Below are positions 35,893-44,915 of a stretch of 64,000 nucleotides of DNA, in pieces. Under the pieces are notes generated by a model. The model was not told the DNA's origin, did not search any database, and was given only the letters and a program-made list of their open reading frames with translations. Positions within the stretch are counted from its first letter, which is position 1, and the number at the start of each line of letters is the position of its first letter. The stretch is from contig CANMSO010000005.1 of NCBI GenBank assembly GCA_947500545.1, positions 434,001 through 498,000 on the forward strand. The letters run 5' to 3'. Made by a program: the position numbers and the translations under genes. The stretch is from an uncultured Aquimarina sp. (GTDB lineage Bacteria; Bacteroidota; Bacteroidia; Flavobacteriales; Flavobacteriaceae).

Positions 35893-37470
35893 ATGATACT
35901 TACAGAATGGTTTATTTTTTTCCTGATACTACAGGTGATTCATTTTTTAGGAACATGGAAATTATATGTTAAAGCTGGTAGAAAAGCTTGGGAAGCAATA
36001 ATACCTGTATATAATGCCGTGGTTTTAATGAAGATCATAAATCGACCATGGTGGTGGGTGATCTTACTTTTTATCCCTGTTATAAATGTTATTATGTTAC
36101 CTGTGATTTGGGTAGAAACCATTAGAAGCTTCGGTAAAAATTCTACCACAGATACTATCCTTGTTATTGTTACTCTAGGGTTTTACATCTTTTATGTAAA
36201 CTATATGTTGGATGCAACCTATATTGAAGATCGAGATTTAAAACCAAAAACAGCAACAGGAGAATGGATTAGCTCTATATTATTTGCTGTAGTTGCTGCT
36301 ACCATTGTACATACATACTTCATGCAGCCATACACTATCCCAACAGGCTCTTTAGAGCGCACCTTACTTGTTGGGGATTTCCTTTTCGTAAGCAAATTTC
36401 ATTACGGAGCACGAACCCCTATGACTGCAGTATCTTTTCCTATGGTACATGATACTATTCCATTGGCTAGAACTAAATCATACACAAGTAAACCACAGTA
36501 TCCCTATTTTAGATTACCTGGTTTTCAAAAAATCAAACGCAATGATATTGTTGTATTTAGTTGGCCAATTGACACTGTCCGTTTTTTTAGAGATAGATCA
36601 AAGAAAAGCTTTTACAAACCCATTGATAAAAAATCTAATTACGTAAAACGTTGCGTAGCTATCCCAGGAGATTCTCTATCTGTAGTAGATGGTTATGTGA
36701 ATATTAATGGAGGAAGAACCAAGTTGCCCAGTCGTGCTCAGGTACAATTTTCCTATACAGGAACTACAAAAGGTAATAATTTCAACCTTCAGAATTTATA
36801 TGATCGCTACAAAATAAAAGCAAAAAACCCTCAAGAATTTGGATACGACAACCAACGTTTTTTCGTTAAAGGAATGACCGAAGAGGCTGCTACGAGGTTT
36901 AAAAACCACCCAAACGTAGCCAGTATTCAAAGAATGATAGCCTCGGAAGGGCAGAAAGATCCAAATATTTTTCCCAACAACGGTAAAGTAAACTGGAACT
37001 CTGATAACTTCGGTCCTATTTACATTCCCGAAGCGGGAAAAACGGTAAAAATGGATCTTAAAAGTTTTTCTTTATATCGAAGAATTATTGAAGTCTATGA
37101 AGGGTCTGAACTAGGGATTGACAACAAACTATCAGTAAACGGAACCCAGATACTACTTAATGGAGAACCAATAGAGAGTTACACCTTTAAGCAAGATTAT
37201 TACTGGATGATGGGTGACAATCGTCACAATAGTGAAGATAGTCGTGCCTGGGGGTATGTTCCTGAAAACCATGTAGTAGGAAAACCTGTCTTTGTATGGT
37301 TTAGTTGGGACACGGATGCCAAAGGATTATTTAATAAAATAAGATGGGAACGTATGTTCACAACTGTAGGCGGAGATGGCGAACCTGTTTCTTATTTCAA
37401 ATATTTCTTGATACTACTAGCGGGTTGGATCATTTATGGTCAATATCGTAAAAGAAAAAAAGGAGCATAA
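35893..37470 (+). CDS. lepB: Signal peptidase I, long Bacteroidota form
   Basis: 525 residues, much longer than the E. coli enzyme. N-terminal membrane helices (about 5-22, 33-60, 80-105 and 130-147) include a small DUF5684-like hydrophobic part. The catalytic Ser is in PTGSLERTLLVGD (about 153) and the Lys in NYVKRCVAIPGDSL (about 251). A large insertion precedes the last box, YYWMMGDNRHNSEDSRAWGYVP (about 435-456). A C-terminal helix is near 500-517. It cleaves signal peptides at the inner membrane, including those of the many exported proteins in this window. Confidence 0.94.
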   Translation: MILTEWFIFFLILQVIHFLGTWKLYVKAGRKAWEAIIPVYNAVVLMKIINRPWWWVILLFIPVINVIMLPVIWVETIRSFGKNSTTDTILVIVTLGFYIFYVNYMLDATYIEDRDLKPKTATGEWISSILFAVVAATIVHTYFMQPYTIPTGSLERTLLVGDFLFVSKFHYGARTPMTAVSFPMVHDTIPLARTKSYTSKPQYPYFRLPGFQKIKRNDIVVFSWPIDTVRFFRDRSKKSFYKPIDKKSNYVKRCVAIPGDSLSVVDGYVNINGGRTKLPSRAQVQFSYTGTTKGNNFNLQNLYDRYKIKAKNPQEFGYDNQRFFVKGMTEEAATRFKNHPNVASIQRMIASEGQKDPNIFPNNGKVNWNSDNFGPIYIPEAGKTVKMDLKSFSLYRRIIEVYEGSELGIDNKLSVNGTQILLNGEPIESYTFKQDYYWMMGDNRHNSEDSRAWGYVPENHVVGKPVFVWFSWDTDAKGLFNKIRWERMFTTVGGDGEPVSYFKYFLILLAGWIIYGQYRKRKKGA

Positions 37471-37485
37471 TCATAAATAAGAACA

Positions 37486-38112
37486 TTGAAGAATACCTTA
37501 TTGCACCCTATGTATTTTGGGTCTATAGCACAATATGCTGCTATAGCTCAATCTGAAGCTGTGGTTTTTGAAAACGAAGATAACTATCAAAAACAGACCT
37601 ATCGTAATCGAACGTATATCTACGGAGCAAACGGTAAACTATTACTTACTATTCCCATAAAACATGTAGGAAAAGAAAGAAGACAATTGTATAAGGATGT
37701 TCGTATAGAAAATGATTTTGAATGGCAAACATTGCACTGGAGGTCAATAGAGACCGCATATAGAACCTCTCCTTTTTTTGAATATTACGAAGATGAATTT
37801 GCTCATTTATATGAAAAAAAGAAGGGCTTCCTTTTAGATTTCAATTATGAATGTATGCAAGCAGTTAACGATTGCCTTCAATTAGATTGTTCTTTTACAA
37901 AAACCAACGAATATTTTAAGGAACCAAAAGATTTACTAGACTTTAGAGGATTAGTCAACGCCAAAAAGGACAAAACTCACCAACTAGAAACCTATATCCA
38001 AGTGTTTATAGAAAAACACGGTTTTATATCCAACCTTTCTATTCTGGATTTATTATTTAATGAAGGTACCAATGCTTTGACTTATTTAGAGAAGCAATCA
38101 GTTTTTTCATGA
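37486..38112 (+). CDS. WbqC family protein
   Basis: 208 residues starting at TTG. The segment LLHPMYFGSIAQYAAIAQS at the N-terminus and YRNRTYIYGANGKLLLTIPIKH (about 39-60) are typical of WbqC-like proteins. The family is named after O-antigen gene clusters; biochemistry is uncertain, and a glycine N-acyl or aminotransferase-like role has been proposed for some members. It follows lepB by 15 nt and overlaps the next gene by 4 bases. Confidence 0.82.
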   Translation: MKNTLLHPMYFGSIAQYAAIAQSEAVVFENEDNYQKQTYRNRTYIYGANGKLLLTIPIKHVGKERRQLYKDVRIENDFEWQTLHWRSIETAYRTSPFFEYYEDEFAHLYEKKKGFLLDFNYECMQAVNDCLQLDCSFTKTNEYFKEPKDLLDFRGLVNAKKDKTHQLETYIQVFIEKHGFISNLSILDLLFNEGTNALTYLEKQSVFS

Positions 38113-38417
38113 TTCGACCTTTCTTACATTATGGCCTCCACCTTTTTGTCCCACTAGTTATTGCTTTAATTTTCTTCCCAAAGCAATGGAAAAAAATATA
38201 TCTTATCTTTTTAGGTGCTATGTTAATCGATCTGGATCATTTATTAACGTATCCTATTTTTGACCCTAATCGTTGCAGTATCGGTTTTCATCCTTTACAC
38301 AGCTATTATGCAATTGTGGGGTATGCCGTTTTTCTATTCTCGTCAAAAATCCGTGTTATTGCTTTAGCCTTACTTTGGCATATTATTACAGATCAAATTG
38401 ACTGTTGGATGATGTAA
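38109..38417 (+). CDS. DUF6122-like small membrane protein
   Basis: 102 residues with three or four membrane helices (about 7-24, 30-47, 66-80, 84-96). HYGLHLFVPL, LGAMLIDLDHLLTYPIFDPNRCSIGFHPLHS and the ending WHIITDQIDC hold conserved His and Asp residues that recall membrane-bound hydrolases (LdpA/YdjM-like), but catalysis is unproven. It overlaps the WbqC gene (ATGA-type), so it is translationally coupled. Confidence 0.8.
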   Translation: MIRPFLHYGLHLFVPLVIALIFFPKQWKKIYLIFLGAMLIDLDHLLTYPIFDPNRCSIGFHPLHSYYAIVGYAVFLFSSKIRVIALALLWHIITDQIDCWMM

Positions 38418-38508
38418 AGGCACATCATACCTAACTCTTTTGCAAAATAATTATTACATTTATTACAAATCTAGGACCAATTGTTCTTTTTAATACATTC
38501 TTTTGCCT

Positions 38509-39285
38509 ATGAACAGATTTATACTTTACATCGTAATTTTTGCATTATTTTCCTGTGGTAAAAAATCTCAAGAATCTAAAAACAATGCTAATCAAGCTAC
38601 AAAAGAAGATTTCAACAAGGTGGTAGAACTAAAAAAAAATGATACCATATCAATTGATTCAACATTAGCACATAGACTCTCTGGCAAAGAGGTTTCTAAA
38701 GTTTTCACCAAAAGGAAACAAAATCTGTTAGGTATTTCAAACACTGTATATCAAGCATATTCTTATAATGATGAATCTGGTAAATATTATCTATTATTAA
38801 CAGATCACATGAAAACAATAGATGAAGAAAAAGATACCTTATACGATAACATATTTGCAATGAAAGTAAGCAACAAAAACAATCAACTCAAAAAGAGTTC
38901 CTCTATTAAAGATGAAATAGATGAAGATTGGGAAACAACCATTGGTTTTTGGAACAAATACTCAGAAATATCTGATCTAGACAAAGACGGTTTAGCAGAC
39001 CTTATATTGGTTTATGGGACAAAAGGTCAAGACGAGTATGTAGACGGCAGGGTAAAGATCATGATATACCATAAGAAGAAAAGAATTACTATAAGGCATC
39101 AAAATAGCGATATTAAGGGTGGTAGGCTAACTAAAATAAGCAGCAAGTTTTATACTTTACCTACACAAATACAACAAGTTATAAAAGAAAAAATGCGTCT
39201 AATGGTAAAAAATAGACACGCAACTTTTTCAGAGAATTGGGAAACCCAAATGACAAAAGAAGCTACTCGTTTAGAAGATAATTAA
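38509..39285 (+). CDS. Lipoprotein of unknown function, 258 aa
   Basis: The ATG at 38509 is preferred to the in-frame TTG at 38503. The lipobox is ALFSCGKK. The region EDWETTIGFWNKYSEISDLDKDGLADLILVYG (about 145-175) resembles an FG-GAP or calcium-type DxDxDG loop. It recalls a flavobacterial lipoprotein family sometimes labelled as surface polysaccharide biosynthesis, but I cannot confirm that. It converges on the EEP gene with only 8 bases between them. Confidence 0.72.
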   Translation: MNRFILYIVIFALFSCGKKSQESKNNANQATKEDFNKVVELKKNDTISIDSTLAHRLSGKEVSKVFTKRKQNLLGISNTVYQAYSYNDESGKYYLLLTDHMKTIDEEKDTLYDNIFAMKVSNKNNQLKKSSSIKDEIDEDWETTIGFWNKYSEISDLDKDGLADLILVYGTKGQDEYVDGRVKIMIYHKKKRITIRHQNSDIKGGRLTKISSKFYTLPTQIQQVIKEKMRLMVKNRHATFSENWETQMTKEATRLEDN

Positions 39286-39293
39286 TAATGATT

Positions 39294-40310
39294 TTATAAT
39301 TTTATTCTTGAAAATATAGGGTAATGGTCAGAAAGCTCTTGATCAAAATTTTTAAACTCTAATACTTCAAATTTTTCAGACACTAAAATAAAATCAATTC
39401 GCAAAGGAAATAAATCAAAATCAAAAGTTCTTCCAAAACCCTTGCCTGCTTTCTTAAAAGCATCTTGTAAGCCTTCAGATTTTACTTTATTATACACATA
39501 AGAATATGGTGAATTATTAAAATCTCCAAGAACTATATTCTTATAGGGTGACGTTTTAATATGTTCTATCAACTTCTCAGTTTGTTCTTGCTGTGTCTCG
39601 AAAGACATTGCTATTCTTTTTAAGAGCTTCTGAGAATCTTCCCTTGCCAATTCACCAGTATTAGGGCTTATCTTATGAGATTGCAGATGTACGTTGTAAA
39701 CTCGTATTGTATCGCTTTTTATCACTATATCCGTAAAAATAATATTGTTTGCAGTTTTTTTAAAATGCAAAGACCCTTTATTGATAATAGGATACTTTGA
39801 AAAAACAACCATTGCCAATTCTCCATTATCGTTATTGAAATCCTGGTATTCATATGTATATTGATTAAAATCAATATCAGGATTATTATAAAACTCCTGA
39901 GCACAAAATATATCTGGATTTTGCTCCCTTACTAACTTAGAAATATCCTGAGGTATTGAATCAGAATCAATCCAATCAAAACGATTAAAGCTATGCACAT
40001 TATAACTGAGAAATGTAATACTATCCTCTATATGATCAGATGATTTTCCGCTCAACTTATACAATGAAGAAACATGAGTAGCACCTAAAATAAGCACTAC
40101 CAAGGAAAGTATCAGTTTTTTATTAAGTAAAACCGCCCAATACAATAGAAAAATCAGATTAACAATTATCAAAATAGGAACTGTTAAACTGAGAACAGAA
40201 AGTGATGGAAACGTTTTGGGTGAAACATACGGCAATAAATATGATAACAATAGCGCAAATGCTGCTATAGAATTCATAACAAAGACGAACTTATTAATCA
40301 ACTTCCTCAT
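39294..40310 (-). CDS. Endonuclease/exonuclease/phosphatase family protein with membrane anchor
   Basis: 338 residues. Three N-terminal membrane helices (about 10-30, 40-62, 67-85) precede an EEP domain (about 95-338). Its motifs are LSYNVHSFNRFD, CAQEFYNN (metal-binding Glu), VYNVHLQSHKIS (about 205), VLGDFNNSPYSY (about 263) and a final SDHYPIFS. The active site should face the periplasm. The substrate may be a nucleic acid, lipid or phosphoester. Last gene of the leftward operon 44131-39294. Confidence 0.88.
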   Translation of the reverse strand: MRKLINKFVFVMNSIAAFALLLSYLLPYVSPKTFPSLSVLSLTVPILIIVNLIFLLYWAVLLNKKLILSLVVLILGATHVSSLYKLSGKSSDHIEDSITFLSYNVHSFNRFDWIDSDSIPQDISKLVREQNPDIFCAQEFYNNPDIDFNQYTYEYQDFNNDNGELAMVVFSKYPIINKGSLHFKKTANNIIFTDIVIKSDTIRVYNVHLQSHKISPNTGELAREDSQKLLKRIAMSFETQQEQTEKLIEHIKTSPYKNIVLGDFNNSPYSYVYNKVKSEGLQDAFKKAGKGFGRTFDFDLFPLRIDFILVSEKFEVLEFKNFDQELSDHYPIFSRIKL

Positions 40311-40316
40311 TATAGT

Positions 40317-41207
40317 TTATTCCTTACCCGCTTTAAACAAAAAGTCTTTTTCTTCTTTGGTTAAGCTATCGTATCCACTTTTGCTAATCTTATCAAGAAT
40401 AGCATCAATTTGTTGTTGATTTGGAGATTTAATATGAGTTTTCTTTACAGAACCTGCTGTTTTCTTAGTTGATTTTGTATATGACTTAGACTTGTGTACA
40501 GTTTTTAAAGGGCTTTTCTTTTTTGATTTAAATAGATTTACAAATCCATCCATTAACTTTTCAAACCAAGCACCGATATCATTTCCTTTTTTGAGTTGAA
40601 TCGCATATAGGTACCCAAAAATAGCTCCGCCCATATGAGCAATCAACCCACCTGCATTACCAGAAGTAGGAATCTGAATCAAATCAGACAATACTACAAA
40701 CACTCCTATCTGCCATAGTTTAACATTAAAGAAAATTATTCTTACTTCGCTATTTGGAGTATATGCAGCAATAAAAATCATTATTGCTCTAACGGCTGCT
40801 GATGCGCCAATTAAATATGCCAATGAGCCTGACAACACTGGAAACACATTATATGCCAAAACAAATAATAACCCGCCACAGATGGCCCCAAGTAGGTAAA
40901 CAGTAAGAAACCTTTTTTCTGTAAATAAGTTTAAGACATATTGCCCAAACCAATATAGTACTAACATATTCCAGAAGATATGCCAAAAGTCAAAATGTAA
41001 AAAACTATACGTAAGTACACTCCAGATCTGAATAATTAAGGATTCAGGATCAACTGGTAGCACAAACCACTCCATCAAAACTCCTGGGTTAATCTTAAAA
41101 ATCCATGAACCAAGTGTAGCAAATAAAAACAGAGCCGCATTAATAACAATTAACTTAATAATGATATTAGCTGTCTTAAACTGATATGTCAAATTATTAG
41201 TCGCCAT
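40317..41207 (-). CDS. Rhomboid family protease with cytoplasmic tail
   Basis: 296 residues from the ATG at 41207. A longer start upstream would overlap the neighbouring rhomboid gene. Six membrane helices carry the catalytic Ser in YLIGASAAVRAI and the His in IAHMGGAIFGY. The usual GxSG is GASA here. SFLHFDFWHIFWNML matches the rhomboid HxxxNxxM-type helix region. About 95 basic residues follow the last helix, with KSKKKSPLKTVHKSKSYTK and a HU-like or SPOR-less tail ending in LDKISKSGYDSLTKEEKDFL, a sequence common in flavobacterial rhomboids. One base separates it from the next gene of the operon. Confidence 0.9.
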   Translation of the reverse strand: MATNNLTYQFKTANIIIKLIVINAALFLFATLGSWIFKINPGVLMEWFVLPVDPESLIIQIWSVLTYSFLHFDFWHIFWNMLVLYWFGQYVLNLFTEKRFLTVYLLGAICGGLLFVLAYNVFPVLSGSLAYLIGASAAVRAIMIFIAAYTPNSEVRIIFFNVKLWQIGVFVVLSDLIQIPTSGNAGGLIAHMGGAIFGYLYAIQLKKGNDIGAWFEKLMDGFVNLFKSKKKSPLKTVHKSKSYTKSTKKTAGSVKKTHIKSPNQQQIDAILDKISKSGYDSLTKEEKDFLFKAGKE

Positions 41208-41208
41208 A

Positions 41209-41961
41209 TTAATACCAACGATGTTGATTAAACGAATTCTTTTTCCAGTACCACATCGTAATAAAACCAATTACGGCTCCACCTATATGCGCCCAATGGG
41301 CAACATTAGATGGTCCTAGAATAGCTTGACCCGAAATACCACCATATAAATCTAACAAGAAATATCCACCTATTAAATATTTTGCTTTGATTGGTATAGG
41401 AATAAATATGATGTATAAAGGTAGATTGGGAAATAATACCGCAAATGCCGCTAAAACGCCAAAAATCGCACCAGATGCACCCACCATTGGTGTAAAATAA
41501 GCTCCAATCATATTTTCAGTCACTTCCTGAGGAATATTAGGATATACGCTATATTGACCAGCCGTAACGGCTTCGTTAATAAACTTACCTATTTCAACTG
41601 GAGAAAAACCAGCTTCTAAGTAAGCTTGATAACCAGGGTTAAACTGAAAATAGGTGAATAAAATTTGAAAACCCACTGCGCCAAGACCCGAGAAGAAATA
41701 AATAAAAAGAAATTTATTCTTACCAATAGAAGTTTCTAAATGGCTTCCAAACATATACAAAGCAAACATATTGAAAAATATATGCCCTGTTCCTCCATGC
41801 ATAAACATGTGTGAGACAATCTGCCATATCTGAAAGTTCTCATTCTTCGGAAACCATAATGCGAACCATTCATAGGCTTTATCTCCAAGGCTCAAGGAGC
41901 CAATAAAGAAAATGACATTAATAATCAATAAAACCTTTACTGTTTCTGTAATTCTCCCCAT
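41209..41961 (-). CDS. Rhomboid family intramembrane serine protease
   Basis: 250 residues. Six membrane helices; canonical GxSG Ser in PMVGASGAIFGVLAAF and His in VAHWAHIGGAVIGF. QIVSHMFMHGGTGHIFFNMFALYMFG is the conserved HGxxxHxxxNM region. A long loop (about 105-150) sits before the catalytic helix. It would cleave membrane proteins at or near the periplasmic side of a helix. It is a tandem paralog of the gene at 40317, and mutL lies upstream with a 7-base gap. Confidence 0.93.
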   Translation of the reverse strand: MGRITETVKVLLIINVIFFIGSLSLGDKAYEWFALWFPKNENFQIWQIVSHMFMHGGTGHIFFNMFALYMFGSHLETSIGKNKFLFIYFFSGLGAVGFQILFTYFQFNPGYQAYLEAGFSPVEIGKFINEAVTAGQYSVYPNIPQEVTENMIGAYFTPMVGASGAIFGVLAAFAVLFPNLPLYIIFIPIPIKAKYLIGGYFLLDLYGGISGQAILGPSNVAHWAHIGGAVIGFITMWYWKKNSFNQHRWY

Positions 41962-41968
41962 CTATTTT

Positions 41969-43840
41969 TTAAAATTTCTTATCGATCTCATCTACTGTTA
42001 ACGTGATGAAAGTTGGCTTATTATCTGGTGTTATTGTTGGCTCTGTACAAGCAAAAAGGCTATTTGCCATATACTGCAACTGCTCGGGTGCTAGCTCTAC
42101 CCCTGTTCGTATTGCAACACTTTTGGCTATAGATTTTGCCAACAAATCTGTTTGTGAAAAACCACTATCCGGGACTTCATTTTCCAAATCACTAAGCAAT
42201 TGCTCCAACAAAACAGAAACTTCCTTTTCTGATATAACCGAGGGTATTCCTGTGATTTCTACTTCACCCGCTGTTAGTTTTCCAAATACAAAACCAGTGT
42301 TTTCTAATTGTTCCCTTACGGTTTTAAGAAGTGTAATCTCCTGTTTAGAGAAGGATAGCTTTAACGGAAACAACAATTGTTGGCTAACAGTACTTGCCAT
42401 TGTAATACCGCGCAATATTTCTTCATAGAGTATTCTTTGATGTGCTCGATTTTGATTAATAATTACCATTCCACTTTTAATGGTGGTTACTATATATTTT
42501 CTTTTAAGTTGATATGTAGTTTGATGTTTTACTTTTTTTTCATCTTCTTCAAACAATGAGCCCGTAACTTCTGTGCTTTCAAACTCTACTGTAGAAAACT
42601 CATCATCTTTGGTTTTAGAAATATCTGATTCTGATTCTAGACCCACATATAAATTTTCCCAGCTTCCGGCGGGTTCTTTTTTAAAGTGTGTATATTTTTT
42701 TCCTGTACTACCTCCTCCTGATGTCTTTTCCTCTTTGAAAGGATTAAAACTTCTATCTACTTCTATAGTAGGGACCTGAGCCATTTTGCTTTTATATTCA
42801 TAAGGAGTATCCATAGAAGCATCCCTATTAAAATCTAGCACCGGTGCTACATTAAATTGCCCTAAACTATGTTTTATTGTAGAACGAAGCATTGCATATA
42901 AAGCATGCTCATCCTCAAACTTGATTTCAGTTTTAGTAGGATGGATATTAATATCTATGGATTTAGGGTCCACTTTCAGGTAAATAAAATAGCTTGGATG
43001 TGCTTTATCCTTCAACAACCCTTCAAAAGCAGCACTAACGGCATGATTTAGATATGCACTTTTAATAAATCTATTATTCACAAAGAAAAATTGTTCTCCT
43101 CGTGATCTTTTTGCGTATTCGGGCTTACCAACAAAACCACTAATGGTAACAAGATCGGTTTCTTCTTCAACCGGAACCAATTTCTCGTTTGTTTTTCCTC
43201 CAAAAATATTTACAATACGTTGACGATTATTAGAGTCTGGTAGATTAAAAACTTCGCTCCCATTATGATACATATCAAATTTTATTGTAGGGTGCGCCAT
43301 CGCTACACGATGAAACTCATCAATAATATGTCGTAATTCTACAGGATTTGACTTTAAGAAATTTCGTCTTGCAGGAATGTTGTAAAATAAATTTTTAACA
43401 CTTATCGAAGTTCCTTTTGGAGTGACACAAACTTCTTGTGAAATCACTTCACTTCCTTCTATTTTAATTTCTGTACCTACCTCGTCGTTTTCCTGCTTAG
43501 TCTTTAGTTCTACATGCGCAATAGCCGCTATAGAAGCTAATGCTTCCCCTCTAAAACCTTTGGTGTTCAATTCAAAAAGGTCTTCTGCAGCTTTTATTTT
43601 TGAAGTAGCATGGCGTTCGAAACTAAGTCTGGCATCGGTAACACTCATTCCCATTCCATCATCAATAACTTGAATAAGAGTCTTACCCGCTTCTTTGATA
43701 ATTAATTTTATATGAGTACCATTAGCATCAATTGCATTTTCCAACAATTCTTTTACTACAGAAGCCGGTCTTTGCACGACCTCTCCCGCCGCAATTTGGT
43801 TGGCAACATGATCTGGTAGTAGTTGTATTATATCAGACAT
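41969..43840 (-). CDS. mutL: DNA mismatch repair protein MutL
   Basis: 623 residues. The N-terminal GHKL ATPase shows ELLENAIDANGTHI (about 32-45), IDDGMGM (about 60) and RHATSKI, then TKGFRGEALASI (about 89-100). A long disordered linker (about 335-420) leads to a dimerisation domain. In the place of the endonuclease motif DQHA(x)2E the chain reads NQNRAHQRILYEE (about 459-471), which replaces the metal-binding Asp, His and Glu. ACTEPTI near the end corresponds to a second nuclease motif. It couples MutS to repair; nicking activity is doubtful. Second gene of the leftward operon. Confidence 0.95.
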   Translation of the reverse strand: MSDIIQLLPDHVANQIAAGEVVQRPASVVKELLENAIDANGTHIKLIIKEAGKTLIQVIDDGMGMSVTDARLSFERHATSKIKAAEDLFELNTKGFRGEALASIAAIAHVELKTKQENDEVGTEIKIEGSEVISQEVCVTPKGTSISVKNLFYNIPARRNFLKSNPVELRHIIDEFHRVAMAHPTIKFDMYHNGSEVFNLPDSNNRQRIVNIFGGKTNEKLVPVEEETDLVTISGFVGKPEYAKRSRGEQFFFVNNRFIKSAYLNHAVSAAFEGLLKDKAHPSYFIYLKVDPKSIDINIHPTKTEIKFEDEHALYAMLRSTIKHSLGQFNVAPVLDFNRDASMDTPYEYKSKMAQVPTIEVDRSFNPFKEEKTSGGGSTGKKYTHFKKEPAGSWENLYVGLESESDISKTKDDEFSTVEFESTEVTGSLFEEDEKKVKHQTTYQLKRKYIVTTIKSGMVIINQNRAHQRILYEEILRGITMASTVSQQLLFPLKLSFSKQEITLLKTVREQLENTGFVFGKLTAGEVEITGIPSVISEKEVSVLLEQLLSDLENEVPDSGFSQTDLLAKSIAKSVAIRTGVELAPEQLQYMANSLFACTEPTITPDNKPTFITLTVDEIDKKF

Positions 43841-43846
43841 TTATAG

Positions 43847-44131
43847 TCAAGAAGTAAATATGGATAAATCAAAATCTATGAGAAATAAAAAAATAAAAAC
43901 CAAAATAAGGACAATCCATAAAATTCTTCGATTTGCTTTCCGGTCAGAATCATGTCTCAATTCTTCCCAAGCTGTTTTAAACTTGTCCTTAATATTATTA
44001 GTTTTTCCTACCGTACTTCGAAATTTATCAAACCTATTTTCTATCTGATATGGATTACCTTCTCCATTATCATCCCAATAGCGAGGAGAATAACTAAATT
44101 TTTTATTTTTTCTTGTTTTAAATATTCCCAT
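43847..44131 (-). CDS. Small membrane protein upstream of mutL
   Basis: 94 residues from the ATG at 44131 (an upstream in-frame TTG is ignored). Basic soluble region (FKTRKNKKFSYSPRYWDDNGEGNPYQIENRFDKFR begins at about 4; the SPRYWDD part looks conserved) and one C-terminal membrane helix at about 74-90. Databases sometimes call such proteins riboflavin synthase subunit beta, which is surely an error of neighbourhood. The function is unknown. A -7 box TATATTTG lies 8 nt upstream of the start codon, so this is the likely first gene of the mutL operon. Confidence 0.75.
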   Translation of the reverse strand: MGIFKTRKNKKFSYSPRYWDDNGEGNPYQIENRFDKFRSTVGKTNNIKDKFKTAWEELRHDSDRKANRRILWIVLILVFIFLFLIDFDLSIFTS

Positions 44132-44139
44132 AATCAAAT

Positions 44140-44147
44140 CAAATATA
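44140..44147 (-). promoter_or_regulatory. -7 box of the mutL operon
   Basis: TATATTTG on the minus strand fits TAnnTTTG, 8 nt before the first start codon of the leftward operon. The leader would be extremely short. Confidence 0.5.
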
Positions 44148-44337
44148 ATTAAAATGCGGTGTAATCTAAAGCTTTTAGCATTACAATAACATTGAGAATA
44201 ATATCAAGGACAATGCCGTTTTGGTAAATATGCAAAATATACTTTAAACTTGAGTTATAGAAATTACATCAATTTTGCTACAAAGAAACTCTTTAAAACA
44301 CTACATTAAAAAATGCATAATGCATCAATCTATAATC

Positions 44338-44841
44338 TTACTTATAGAATTTAGCATCTTTGCGTAACTGCGCCATTTTAATAGCCGCAATTGCTGCCTC
44401 TGTACCTTTATTACCATGTTTACCCCCTGAACGATCAATAGATTGTTGCTGTGTGTTATCTGTAAGCACACAGAAAATCACGGGAATATCACTCTGGATG
44501 TTTAGGTCTTTGATTCCTTGGGTAACTCCTTCGCAAACAAAATCAAAATGTTTAGTTTCACCCTGGATTACGCAACCAATGGCAATAACGACATCTAACA
44601 TATCAAAAGACTCCTGCATCTTTTTACAACCATACACTAGTTCAAAACTACCAGGCACGTTCCAACGTACAATATTTTCTTTTATCGCTCCACAATCAAT
44701 AAGTGCATCAAATGCTCCTTGAAACAACCCCTGTGTAACACCTTCGTTCCATTCTGAAACAACAATCCCAAACCGAAAATTCTTCGCGTCTGGGATTGTC
44801 GTTTTATCGTATTCTGATAAATTTTTATTCTCTGTAGCCAT
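44338..44841 (-). CDS. ribH: 6,7-dimethyl-8-ribityllumazine synthase
   Basis: 167 residues. It condenses the ribityl-pyrimidine with dihydroxybutanone phosphate, the penultimate riboflavin step, in an icosahedral shell. Motifs: GIVVSEWNEGVTQGLFQGA (about 26-44), NIVRWNVPGSFELVYG (about 56-71), IAIGCVIQGETKHFDFVC (about 86-103; His is catalytic) and FCVLTDNTQQQSIDRSGGKHGNKG (starts about 122). Cytoplasmic. The TPR gene upstream ends 74 bases before it. Confidence 0.95.
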   Translation of the reverse strand: MATENKNLSEYDKTTIPDAKNFRFGIVVSEWNEGVTQGLFQGAFDALIDCGAIKENIVRWNVPGSFELVYGCKKMQESFDMLDVVIAIGCVIQGETKHFDFVCEGVTQGIKDLNIQSDIPVIFCVLTDNTQQQSIDRSGGKHGNKGTEAAIAAIKMAQLRKDAKFYK

Positions 44842-44915
44842 ATTAGTCTAAAGTTATACTGTTTCAGGTTCAAAGTTTCTTTTTAAACTTGAAACGATAA
44901 ACTTGAAACTAAAAA

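Noticed and set aside
43847..44131. Label riboflavin synthase subunit beta for the small protein before mutL
   Set aside because: It has no riboflavin synthase features; the label stems from nearby ribH.
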